Below, piece by piece: positions 1 through 7,629 of a DNA stretch of 28,099 nucleotides. Each line of letters begins with the position of its first letter. Position 1 is the first letter of the stretch. The notes below the pieces were generated by a model, which had not been told where the DNA came from, did no database searches, and saw only the letters and a program-made list of their open reading frames with translations. The stretch lies in NCBI GenBank assembly GCA_964597685.1, contig CAZQZC010000017.1:1-28099 (forward strand), given 5' to 3'. A program made the translations under genes and the position numbers. This DNA comes from JBCBTJ01 sp964597685 (lineage in GTDB: Bacteria > Pseudomonadota > Alphaproteobacteria > Caulobacterales > Hyphomonadaceae).

Positions 1-617
1 CCGCCAGCGCCCACCGCCGCAGCCCCGACGCCCCACGCCGCCGCCGCGATATAATTCTCCCCCGTCGAGGCGACCCGGACGATCTCGAAGGCCGCAACGG
101 CGAATAACGCGCCAATGGGGTCGTTTACGATGCCCTCCCACTTATGGACGGCGCCCGCGGGGCCGCCAAGCTTCGATTGGCGCAGCAACGGAATGAACAC
201 CGTGGGCCCTGTGACCACCAAAACGCCCGCCAACACGACCGAGCTCGCCCAATCCAATCCCGCGACATACCGCGCCGCCAGCGCGCCGAGAATCCAGGCC
301 AGGGGCCCGCCGAAAAAGACTGCGCGACGGACCGCAGCCCCGGCGTCGCGCAGCGCGCTGAACTCGAGCGCCAGGCCGCCCTCGAACAGAATGACGGCGA
401 CGGCCAGGGCCACCATCGGCCTGAGCAGATCGCCGAACTCCTCCGATGGGCTTATCAATGCATGCCCTGTCACGGCGGCCCAAAGCGGGCCCACCACGAG
501 GCCCGCAAGGCTCATCAGAACGATCGCCGGGGCTTGCATCCGCCAAGCCAACCATTGCGCGCCGAGGCCCAGCGCGCCGATCAAAGCGACCGACAGGATC
601 AGTGTGTCGTGATGCAT
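1..617 (-). CDS. CPA1-type cation/proton antiporter, N-terminal part (truncated by window edge)
   Basis: This is an inner-membrane sodium/proton exchanger of the NhaP/CPA1 kind, of which 205 N-terminal residues are visible. I translated it from an ATG at 617 (MHHDTLILSVAL...). It shows repeated hydrophobic helices, an ILFEGGLAL segment and the motif VVTGPTVFIPLLRQSKLGG. That motif is characteristic of the family's ion-translocation core, where the usual form is TGPTV..PLLR. A KWEGIVNDPIGALFAV segment follows, carrying the conserved Asp of the ND-P motif. The C-terminal half lies beyond position 1. The start codon lies 23 nt downstream of the preceding gene's stop, so it may be co-transcribed with that gene. 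The ribosome site is weak (GGGCGGGC just upstream). The family call is firm, but substrate ion and physiological role are not resolvable. Confidence 0.82.
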   Translation of the reverse strand, partial: MHHDTLILSVALIGALGLGAQWLAWRMQAPAIVLMSLAGLVVGPLWAAVTGHALISPSEEFGDLLRPMVALAVAVILFEGGLALEFSALRDAGAAVRRAVFFGGPLAWILGALAARYVAGLDWASSVVLAGVLVVTGPTVFIPLLRQSKLGGPAGAVHKWEGIVNDPIGALFAVAAFEIVRVASTGENYIAAAAWGVGAAAVGAG

Positions 618-640
618 GGCGCCCGCCCGGCCCTAACGGA

Positions 641-1177
641 TCAAGATGATCCGGTTTCCTCACCTGCGGTGAAATCGAAGCCGATCTCCCGCGTGCCGTA
701 ATCGCCCTGTTGGTACCGCTCGATACGCTCTTCGAACCAGCCGTTCACATGCTCGAGGATCAACTCGTAGAAATCTTCGGGATCATTGTCGGCGAGCGGG
801 ACCTGGAACTGATATTCGGGGCCGCCCTGGATCTGCACAATAAAACTGTCGCCGATCTTACGGCATTCGACCGTTAGCCGGAGCCAATCCGTCCCGCGGC
901 TGACGCGGATAGCCAGCCCGAATGCGACGGGCCCAAGCGGCCGAAACCCCTGGGGCGCGACCGAAAACGCCGCATCGCCATAGGGCTTAGGCTCAAAAGG
1001 CCCGAACGGCGGAACCAATTGAACGCAGATTCCATCGCTCGCGCCCATAAAGTCGCAAAGACCGGTGGAAATGTCCTCCGCCACGCGCCGGATACGATCA
1101 TAATTCTCGGCGGCGAGCGCCTGATAGGTCTCGACCGTGTCAATGAGATCGTCAAAGCGCGCCATAGGAACGTCCAT
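641..1177 (-). CDS. conserved-looking hypothetical protein, about 178 aa
   Basis: I do not recognise a named family. The protein is soluble-looking, acidic, without signal peptide or membrane segment. It starts MDVPMARFDDLIDTVETY and ends in FDFTAGEETGSS. It contains a helical N-terminal third (to about residue 40), a middle with several prolines and aromatics (VPPFGPFEPKPYGDAAF), then alternating strand-like segments (WLRLTVECRKIGDSFIVQIQGG). A final helix is rich in aromatic and charged residues (YELILEHVNGWFEERIERY). The frame is open further upstream to 1444, but that part overlaps the preceding membrane-protein gene (which ends at 1219) and looks non-coding. I therefore place the start at 1177, with ATG at 1165 as an alternative. 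Neither has a strong Shine-Dalgarno. No function can be assigned. Confidence 0.65.
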   Translation of the reverse strand: MDVPMARFDDLIDTVETYQALAAENYDRIRRVAEDISTGLCDFMGASDGICVQLVPPFGPFEPKPYGDAAFSVAPQGFRPLGPVAFGLAIRVSRGTDWLRLTVECRKIGDSFIVQIQGGPEYQFQVPLADNDPEDFYELILEHVNGWFEERIERYQQGDYGTREIGFDFTAGEETGSS

Positions 1178-1218
1178 TCGTCTTGCAGCGCGTGAGGTAG
1201 CCTGAAAGCGTTTCCACT

Positions 1219-1629
1219 TCAAACCACATGCTCTGGGTCGCGGCCTTTCCGGCTCCTCGCCAGCGCGCTCGAGAGCGTGCGCAGTCCCAAGAACGCGAGG
1301 AGAATTCCGAAGATCGACCCAGACAAGTTTGAGAGAGCCGCCACGGTCTGCTGCGGGGCGGCCGCCTCCAACGACATCGCGAACCCCGTCGCCACGCAGA
1401 CCGCAAGTCCGCGCCGGCTCAAGCCACATGCCAGGGTTGTCCAAACCACAAGGGACGCAAACAGCAATGTCCGAAACGACAGATCCGCCGCCATCATATC
1501 ATCGCGGCCATACGACCCGAGAGAAGCTGATTTTATCGCGACGATTACGGCGAGGAAGGCTGCGATCGCCGATAGCGCCCGCAGAAACCCGGTCGAACCA
1601 ATCGAGCGCGAAATCTCAGATCCCGACAT
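1219..1629 (-). CDS. small four-helix membrane protein, function unknown
   Basis: This encodes 136 residues beginning MSGSEISRSIGSTG. Four hydrophobic stretches are visible at about residues 15-33, 51-70, 74-90 and 101-119, followed by a basic tail (ARSRKGRDPEHVV). This suggests a small integral inner-membrane protein. The start at 1629 is favoured over an upstream in-frame start at 1668 because AAGAGG lies 7 nt before the ATG. It lies 87 nt downstream of motA on the same strand and 41 nt upstream of the next gene, so the four minus-strand genes here may form a loose operon. I do not recognise the family, and no conserved charged motif inside the helices points to transport. Confidence 0.6.
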   Translation of the reverse strand: MSGSEISRSIGSTGFLRALSAIAAFLAVIVAIKSASLGSYGRDDMMAADLSFRTLLFASLVVWTTLACGLSRRGLAVCVATGFAMSLEAAAPQQTVAALSNLSGSIFGILLAFLGLRTLSSALARSRKGRDPEHVV

Positions 1630-1716
1630 GACGCAGCCTCTTGTCCTGAGTCTGCAGGTTAAACGCAAACATTTACATGAGCGCTAAATCGCCGATGCGA
1701 ATTCACTCCGTGCAGT

Positions 1717-2586
1717 TCAAGCAACGCGCCGAATTCGATGCGACATCGCATCTTCGGGGCGCTCGCTCGGTTCAGGCCGAACAGTCGAAGGCATAGACCG
1801 GCGGCCCGCTTCGACGCTGTCGGAGGGGGTCGCGCCAGACAGAAAGGCCGTCAGCGCGCTCCGTGCCGCGTCCAGACGGCGCGAGTCACGCTGCACCACA
1901 TCCTCAAATCTTTGGGCGACCGGTCCGACGATCCCATAGGCGAGAAACACGCCAAGCAGCGTCCCAAGAAGCGCTGACGCAATCGCCGCCCCAATGACCT
2001 CCGGCTCGCCGTCGATCGCGCCCATGGCGCGGATGATCCCAATCACCGCCGCGACGATGCCGAGCGCCGGGAGGGCGTCCGCCATGGCGTAGAGGGCGCC
2101 GGCGGCCTTTTCACGCGCCGCTCGATACTCTTCGATGCGCTGGTCCATCGTCTGGATCGCAGCCGAAGGGTCTGCGAACGCGGTCGACGACGTGCGGAAC
2201 GCATCGCAGATCAAGTCGCGCAATGCTGCATCGTTCAGCACCGCAGGCGCATCCGCGAACACCTGTGACGTCGACGGAGCTTCAAAGTCACGCTCGATCG
2301 CAACCAGACCGCCCTGCCGCGCGCGTCGGAAGAGCTGGTCGAAAAGCGCAAGCAATTCCGTCGCTTGGCGGCGTCGCCATGCCGGACCTCGGATCGCCCG
2401 CCAGAACCCGCCTAGCGCTTCACATGCAACACTCGGAGCGTTTGCAATCAACAATGCGGCGACGGCGGCGCCGCTTATGAGCGCGAACTCAAGCGGCAGC
2501 GCGCCGACGACGGCGCTCCCGCCCGTCGAAAGCAATGCGCCAAAAACAAGGGCTGCGATCGCTGCGAGACCGATCAGCTGAGTCAT
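1717..2586 (-). CDS. motA: flagellar motor stator protein MotA
   Basis: MotA forms the proton-conducting stator with MotB in the inner membrane and drives flagellar rotation. The 289-residue protein starts MTQLIGLAAIAALVFG and matches MotA in architecture: two N-terminal helices, a cytoplasmic domain, then two helices. The functional residues fall at the same numbers as in E. coli MotA: Arg90 and Glu98 (in RRARQGGLVAIERD), Pro173 (in ALPALGIVAAVIG) and Pro222 (in AYGIVGPVA). The C-terminal tail from about residue 254 is polar and proline/arginine rich. GGGAGGT lies 9 nt before the ATG. No motB is adjacent, as in Caulobacter, where motA and motB are unlinked. The gene is divergent from the MFS gene. 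The ExbB/TolQ relatives are a less likely reading because the four diagnostic residues match MotA. Confidence 0.93.
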   Translation of the reverse strand: MTQLIGLAAIAALVFGALLSTGGSAVVGALPLEFALISGAAVAALLIANAPSVACEALGGFWRAIRGPAWRRRQATELLALFDQLFRRARQGGLVAIERDFEAPSTSQVFADAPAVLNDAALRDLICDAFRTSSTAFADPSAAIQTMDQRIEEYRAAREKAAGALYAMADALPALGIVAAVIGIIRAMGAIDGEPEVIGAAIASALLGTLLGVFLAYGIVGPVAQRFEDVVQRDSRRLDAARSALTAFLSGATPSDSVEAGRRSMPSTVRPEPSERPEDAMSHRIRRVA

Positions 2587-2593
2587 GGTCGAA

Positions 2594-2608
2594 AGACCTC
2601 CCAGGTCT
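2594..2608. repeat. perfect inverted repeat overlapping the motA ribosome site
   Basis: AGACCT and AGGTCT (6-bp arms, 3-nt spacer) lie 8-22 nt upstream of the motA start. On the motA strand the Shine-Dalgarno GGGAGG occupies the loop and the 3' arm, so a hairpin there would partly hide the ribosome site. Alternatively it could be a protein operator. Short palindromes arise by chance, so this is a low-confidence regulatory candidate. Confidence 0.3.
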
Positions 2609-2677
2609 AGCTTAATGGTCGTCCGTTAACCTTCGATTGCGCTTGATCTTTGGTCTCCGGCACCCGATGGAGTGCCG

Positions 2678-3964
2678 ATGGAGCCCCTCGAAAGCCCTAG
2701 AGACCCCCTGCCGCCGCATCGGCGATCCGGCGCCTTCCGGCTCCTGTTCTTTTCGCTTGCTGCAATCGGCGCCGGCAACACAATGCTCATCGCGGCGGTT
2801 CTGCCGCCAATGACCCGTGAGCTTGGCCTGCCGGATTGGATGGCGGCGGCGATCTTCTCTCTGTCGGCTGCGATCTGGACGCTGTCGAGCCCTGTCTGGG
2901 GGCGCAAGAGCAACGAATGGGGCCGAAGACCGGTGGCCGCCCTTGGACTGGCGGGTTATGCCACGTCAATGCTGCTGTTTGGGACGTTCGGCTGGCTGGC
3001 GTTGAACGGACACTTGCAGAATGCGGCCCTGATATTTCTGTGCTTGCTGCTGTCGCGATCCATGTTCGGATTGATCGGCTCCGGCGTGAACCCGGCCGCA
3101 CAAGCCTATGTCGCCGACCGGACGAGCCGCGACGATCGCACCGCGGAGATTGCGTCGGTCACGTCGGGGTTCAGTTTCGGCACGGTGGCCGGACCTGCGT
3201 TCGCCGCCGCCATGGTGGCTGTATTCGGGCTGTTGAGCCCAGTCTTTTTCACCTTTGTTCTGGCCGCCGCCATGTCGGCCTTGGTTTGGTTTCGTCTGCC
3301 CGAACAGACAAAGCCCGCCAAGCCAGTGGGCGTCGCGGGAGGAGCCCGCGGCGTTTGGCGGGACCCGCGCGTGGCGCCTTATCTCTTTTTCGCGGCCTTG
3401 CTGTCGCTGGTGACCGGCGTCCTGACCCAAACCTTCGTATTCGCGATCATGGACAAGATGGGCGTGTCGGGTGCTGAGGCGGCGCAATTCACGGGACCGG
3501 CCTTCTCAGTCGGCGCAACCGCGACGCTTCTCGCCCAGCTCGTATTGATTCCCCGTCTCCGCGCCAGCAACCGCATGCTGATGATTGCGGGGGCTCTTTG
3601 TCTTTGCGTTGGCGCGCTTCTTGTGGTGCCAACCTCTGATTTTGCGGTGCTGATCATGGCGCAATTCGCCATAGGCCTTGGCCAGGGGCTCGCCCGGCCG
3701 GGCTTCTTCGCGGGCGCGTCGCTTGCCGTGGGGCCGCAACTTCAAGGCGACGTCGCCGGCTTGATCATGGCCTGCAATGGAGTTGGATTCGTCATCTCGC
3801 CGTTCTTCGGACCCTGGCTTTACCAATACGGCCACCCCGCTGCGCCCTTTCTCCTGGCTGCGGCGTTACTGGTCTTCATGGCGGCGTTTGCGGCCTTCAC
3901 GACGCGCAATCCTGAAGCTGAAGCGACGCCTGAGGAGACCGCTGACCCCTCCGGGACGCGTTGA
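2678..3964 (+). CDS. MFS transporter (DHA1-like efflux permease)
   Basis: This is a secondary transporter of the major facilitator superfamily in the inner membrane, about 428 residues with roughly twelve hydrophobic segments. The loop between helices 2 and 3 carries a recognisable motif A variant (GRKSNEWGRRP, about residues 75-85). The second half repeats the fold (GVLTQTFVFAIMDKMGVS onward). The start at 2678 (ATG GAG CCC) is chosen because GGAG sits 5 nt upstream. A GTG at 2672 is a possible two-codon-longer start. The hydrophilic tail ends in EATPEETADPSGTR. It is transcribed divergently from motA and its stop lies only 13 nt from the murG stop on the other strand. Drug or metabolite efflux is the likely class, but the substrate is unknown. 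Confidence 0.85.
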   Translation: MEPLESPRDPLPPHRRSGAFRLLFFSLAAIGAGNTMLIAAVLPPMTRELGLPDWMAAAIFSLSAAIWTLSSPVWGRKSNEWGRRPVAALGLAGYATSMLLFGTFGWLALNGHLQNAALIFLCLLLSRSMFGLIGSGVNPAAQAYVADRTSRDDRTAEIASVTSGFSFGTVAGPAFAAAMVAVFGLLSPVFFTFVLAAAMSALVWFRLPEQTKPAKPVGVAGGARGVWRDPRVAPYLFFAALLSLVTGVLTQTFVFAIMDKMGVSGAEAAQFTGPAFSVGATATLLAQLVLIPRLRASNRMLMIAGALCLCVGALLVVPTSDFAVLIMAQFAIGLGQGLARPGFFAGASLAVGPQLQGDVAGLIMACNGVGFVISPFFGPWLYQYGHPAAPFLLAAALLVFMAAFAAFTTRNPEAEATPEETADPSGTR

Positions 3965-3977
3965 TCTCCGTCGGGTC

Positions 3978-5075
3978 TTAGCGCTGCTTCGCGGCCGCTT
4001 CGGCGAGATCGGCCAGATCTTTGGCTGCGGCGACGCCGCCGACGGCCCTGGCGCGCGCAGCCCGGGCGCGTAAGTCGTCGACATCTTCCAAGCGGACCCG
4101 GATCAGTTCCGAGACAAGGTCCGGGTACAGATTCTCCTCAGCCACCAAGTCCGCCGCGTTCTCCTCGACAAGCGCCAAGGCGTTCGCGGTTTGGTGGTCG
4201 TCCATAGCGATAGCCAGCGGTATCAGGATCGCCGGCCTGCCGACACTTGCGAGTTCGCTTACTGTCCCCGCGCCGGAACGCGCGATCACCAGATGCGCGT
4301 CGCGCAGCCGGTCCGGCATGTCTGAGAAGAAAGTCTCGACCTCCGCGGAAATACCGGCCTGGGCGTAGGTCTGCACAACGTCGACTATCTGCTCTTCCCG
4401 GACTTGATGAACGACCTTAAGGCGATTTCGAAGCGGCTCAGGCAGTTTCGTTAGCGACAAAGGCAAGGCCTCTCCGAGGATTCGCGCGCCTTGGCTGCCG
4501 CCTGTGATGAGTATGTTCAGCTCGCCATCGGTCGGAGGATAGTGTGCGTCGCGCATTGCGGCGATCGGCGCCCGGACAGGGTTGCCGACGGGCGCGTGCT
4601 TGGATTTCGCTGAAGGCGGCAACCTGTCGATCCGTCGAAACCCAGTCGCGACAACCGCCGCATGGCGGGCGAATTGCCGGTTAACGCGGCCAAGCACCGA
4701 ATTCTGCTCGTGAATGACAATGGGAATCCGTTGTCGCCGCGCGGCGGCCAGAACCGGAAAGGCGGGATAACCGCCGAACCCCGCCGCCAGCGACGGCTTC
4801 AGACGGGTCATGGTTGCGGCTGCGTTGTTGATCCCTTTTTGGATCTTCAGGACAGCGCCAGGCACCGTCCACGGCTTACGAAAATTCGGCGACGCCGCCT
4901 CGACGGATTCCTTCCAATCGGCGGGGAACGTGTCCGCGTAACGAAGACCCCTGCTGTCGGAGATGAGGCCAACGGCCCAGCCGCGACCTCGCATTTCTTC
5001 GGCGAATGCCGCCGCTGGAAACATATGGCCGCCTGTCCCGCCGGCGGCGATGATGATGAGAGGCTTCTCAGACAT
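3978..5075 (-). CDS. murG: MurG, lipid II-forming GlcNAc transferase
   Basis: MurG transfers GlcNAc from UDP-GlcNAc to lipid I, making lipid II on the cytoplasmic face of the inner membrane. The 365-residue protein starts MSEKPLIIIAAGGTGGHMFP. The glycine-rich GGTGGH loop at residues 12-17 and a second loop, ITGGSQGARILGEALP, are both typical of the GT28 family. HEQNSVLGRVNR and a VIARSGAGTVSELASVGRPAILIPL segment form the acceptor and UDP-GlcNAc sites. The start at 5075 is supported by GGAG 5 nt upstream and overlaps the ftsW stop by 8 nt, implying coupled translation. It is the last gene of the dcw block here. The usual next genes murC and murB are not present downstream. Confidence 0.96.
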   Translation of the reverse strand: MSEKPLIIIAAGGTGGHMFPAAAFAEEMRGRGWAVGLISDSRGLRYADTFPADWKESVEAASPNFRKPWTVPGAVLKIQKGINNAAATMTRLKPSLAAGFGGYPAFPVLAAARRQRIPIVIHEQNSVLGRVNRQFARHAAVVATGFRRIDRLPPSAKSKHAPVGNPVRAPIAAMRDAHYPPTDGELNILITGGSQGARILGEALPLSLTKLPEPLRNRLKVVHQVREEQIVDVVQTYAQAGISAEVETFFSDMPDRLRDAHLVIARSGAGTVSELASVGRPAILIPLAIAMDDHQTANALALVEENAADLVAEENLYPDLVSELIRVRLEDVDDLRARAARARAVGGVAAAKDLADLAEAAAKQR

Positions 5076-6207
5076 ATGCGCTCCGTAATGGGCCCCGCAT
5101 CCGCGCCGGCCGGATGAGTGCGAGCGCAAAACCGAGTGTCAGGGCGACGCCCAACATGGACGATCCGCCATAGGAGACAAACGGCAACGTCATCCCCTTC
5201 GGCGGAACAAGGCTCAAATTGACGCCAAGGTTGATGGCGGCCTGCAAACCGAACAACGCGAACAGACCTGTTGCAGCCGCGCGCGGATAGGGGTCGTCGA
5301 GCCGGGCCGCGAGGAACGTCCCGCGCAATGCGATAAATGCATAAACCGCGGTCAAGCCAATTGTCGCCATCAGACCGAACTCCTCCCCCGCGACAGCGTA
5401 GACGAAATCCGTGTGCGCTTCGGGGAGCGCGCGCTTCACCTCCCCCTCGCCTGGGCCGGCGCCCAACCATCCGCCGCGCGCAATCGCCTCCTGCGCTTTG
5501 TCAATCTGATAGGTTTCGTATGAGGACGGGTCGAGGAAACTGTCCACACGCCTGCGAACATGCGGCAATGCGGCGTAGAGCGCACCGGACAGCATCGCAC
5601 CGCCGGCCGCAAACGCCGCCGCCAGACGCCATGGCAGCCCAGACACGAAGAAGGTGATTACAAACGCAGCCGTTAGCAGCGCGGACTGGCCGATATCCGG
5701 CTGCAGGATCAACAAGCCAAGCGTGGATGCAAAGAACGCAAACGCCACCAGCGTCCAAGGCCCGTCTCGAAAGATCTGGCGTTGGGCCAGCAGCCAGGCC
5801 ACCATAACGATCAATGACGGCTTCACCAGCTCTGACGGCTGGAGCGAGAGGCCGGCTACTCTGATCCAACGCTGGGCGCCATTGGCTTCGTGGCCTGCGA
5901 ACAGAATGATCGCCATCAACACAAAGCCCGACAGAAAGACAGCCCCCGACAACCGACGCACCCAACGCGCGTTAAGCAAGGACGCCGTCAGCAGCAAGAC
6001 AATAGCCGCCGCCGCGAACACGACTTGACGGTGAACGAAGAAAAACGAGTCCGGCTTGCCGATGCGCTCCGCCGCCGGCGGTCCAGCCGCCAAGGCCAGC
6101 AGCAATCCGGCGCCGATCAGACCAAAACAGGCGGCGATGATCGACCAATCGACACTGCGCCGCCATTCCGCCAGCGCGGAGCGATCCGACCGGACCGGCG
6201 TCGTCAC
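5068..6207 (-). CDS. ftsW: FtsW, septal peptidoglycan glycosyltransferase (SEDS)
   Basis: FtsW polymerises lipid II at the septum together with FtsI. The 379-residue polytopic protein shows the SEDS signatures NGAQRWI followed by SLQPSELVKP, the long periplasmic loop with YETYQIDKAQEAIARGGW and GAGPGEGEVKRALPEAHTDF, and the C-terminal PPKGMTLPFVSYGGSSML. The conserved Asp of the HTDF motif, required for polymerase activity in the family, is present. The start is a GTG at 6207 whose GTGA overlaps the murD stop by 4 nt. RodA is the alternative SEDS member, but position between murD and murG identifies FtsW. Confidence 0.95.
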   Translation of the reverse strand: MTTPVRSDRSALAEWRRSVDWSIIAACFGLIGAGLLLALAAGPPAAERIGKPDSFFFVHRQVVFAAAAIVLLLTASLLNARWVRRLSGAVFLSGFVLMAIILFAGHEANGAQRWIRVAGLSLQPSELVKPSLIVMVAWLLAQRQIFRDGPWTLVAFAFFASTLGLLILQPDIGQSALLTAAFVITFFVSGLPWRLAAAFAAGGAMLSGALYAALPHVRRRVDSFLDPSSYETYQIDKAQEAIARGGWLGAGPGEGEVKRALPEAHTDFVYAVAGEEFGLMATIGLTAVYAFIALRGTFLAARLDDPYPRAAATGLFALFGLQAAINLGVNLSLVPPKGMTLPFVSYGGSSMLGVALTLGFALALIRPARMRGPLRSAYV

Positions 6208-7619
6208 GCGCTCGCCTTGAGCTCAGCAGGGTCCAGCTGCGCGACAATCTCCTTGAAAGCGTCGCCGCGCGCTTCGAAATCCTTGAATTGATCGAAACTT
6301 GCACAGGCGGGAGACAGGAGCACAATTGGATCGGGCTCGCCGGAACTTGCGGCGTCCGCGAAGGCGGCCCGGACAGCCTTGTCCAGCGTACCGCATTTCA
6401 CACAGGGGGCTTTGCCCTTGAGCGATTGGGCGAAGGTGTCGGCGGCGTCCCCGATTAAGTACGCTTTCGCAACCCGTGGGAACAAGGGCTCCAAAGCGTC
6501 GATGCCGTCGGATTTCGATTGGCCGCCGGCGATCCAATAGACCCGTTTGTAGGCTTTCAGCGCCTGTGCGGCGGCTTGGGCGTTGGTCGCCTTGGAATCG
6601 TTCACAAACCGAACACCCTCAAGGTCGCCAGCGAGCTCCAATCGATGAGGCAGGCCCGGAAACGTCTCGATCGCCGACATAATGACTTGCGCATCGACGC
6701 CAAGCGCGCGGCACGCCGCGTAGGCCGCGGCTGCATTCTGATGATTATGTCGGCCCGGCAACGCCGCAGCCCCTCGCAAATCGCCGGCCTTAACCGCTTT
6801 GCCAGCCAGGCTGTCGAAGAGTCGGCCTGCAATGGCGCTGACGCCGCGCCCCAGGGCGAACTCAGCCGAAACTTGCGTAATGCGTTGTGGACCGTTCGAC
6901 GCAAGCGACATGGAAACGCTCTGCGACTGCAAGTCGTCGACACCGACGATGGCGACGTCCTTGACGGTCTGGTTGCGAAAGATCCGGCGTTTCGCCGCCA
7001 CGTAGCCGTCAAGGCCGCCATGACGATCCAGGTGATCCGGCGAAATATTCAGCCAAACCGCAACGTCGCAGTGCAGGCTCTTCACGAGGTCCAGTTGATA
7101 GGACGACAGCTCCAACACGTAGACCGCATTGGCGTGCAACGGCGCCATATCCAGAACGCCCTGGCCGATATTGCCTCCAACGCGCACATCGCGGCCTGAT
7201 TGTCTCAGGATATGGCCAATCAAAGCGGTGGTGGTCGATTTCCCATTTGTGCCCGTAACGCCGACAATTTTCGGCCGAGCTCGTTCCGGCAGGGCTTGGA
7301 CGGCGCGCGCGAACAATTCCATGTCGCCAACAACGGGAACGTCGACCATTTCGGCCATTCGCACCACGCGATGGGGCTGGGGAAATCTATAGGGCACGCC
7401 CGGCGAGAGCACCAAAGCGGCGAGCCCTTGCCAATCGCGCTTATTGATGTCGGACAGCGGGACCCCCTCGGCGGATGCGCGGTCGCGCGTCGCCTCGTTG
7501 TCGTCCCAGGCGTGCACACGGGCGCCGCCGGCCATAAGGGCCTTGGCGGCGCTGAGCCCGGTGCGGCCCAGTCCGAAAACGGCGATGTCACGCCCTGCGT
7601 ATTCGGTGATCGGGATCAT
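6204..7619 (-). CDS. murD: MurD, UDP-MurNAc-L-alanine:D-glutamate ligase
   Basis: MurD adds D-glutamate to UDP-MurNAc-L-Ala in the cytoplasm using ATP. The 471-residue protein starts MIPITEYAGRDIAVFGLGRTG. It has an N-terminal Rossmann-like UMAG-binding domain and the ATP loop VTGTNGKSTTTAL (GTNGKST at about 123-129). A central segment LELSSYQLDLV and the NISPDHLDRHG metal and substrate site follow, then the C-terminal Mur ligase domain with FVNDSKATNAQA and WIAGGQSKSDG. The SSYQL and DSKATN motifs are typical of MurD rather than MurC/E/F. The start lies 10 nt after the mraY stop, and the upstream ribosome site GAGGTGA includes that stop codon. Confidence 0.96.
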   Translation of the reverse strand: MIPITEYAGRDIAVFGLGRTGLSAAKALMAGGARVHAWDDNEATRDRASAEGVPLSDINKRDWQGLAALVLSPGVPYRFPQPHRVVRMAEMVDVPVVGDMELFARAVQALPERARPKIVGVTGTNGKSTTTALIGHILRQSGRDVRVGGNIGQGVLDMAPLHANAVYVLELSSYQLDLVKSLHCDVAVWLNISPDHLDRHGGLDGYVAAKRRIFRNQTVKDVAIVGVDDLQSQSVSMSLASNGPQRITQVSAEFALGRGVSAIAGRLFDSLAGKAVKAGDLRGAAALPGRHNHQNAAAAYAACRALGVDAQVIMSAIETFPGLPHRLELAGDLEGVRFVNDSKATNAQAAAQALKAYKRVYWIAGGQSKSDGIDALEPLFPRVAKAYLIGDAADTFAQSLKGKAPCVKCGTLDKAVRAAFADAASSGEPDPIVLLSPACASFDQFKDFEARGDAFKEIVAQLDPAELKASA

Positions 7620-7629
7620 CGCCGCGCGG

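Noticed and set aside
1178..1444. Upstream in-frame extension of the 641-1177 hypothetical gene
   Set aside because: It overlaps the four-helix membrane-protein gene and translates to an Arg/Gly/Pro-rich sequence unlike the rest of the protein.
2612..2630. Two TTAA motifs before the MFS gene, considered as a CtrA site
   Set aside because: The spacer is 10 nt, not the 7 nt required by the TTAA-N7-TTAA consensus.
6519..7199. Open frame of 226 codons on the plus strand opposite murD
   Set aside because: Shadow of murD, with no plausible ribosome site or domain.
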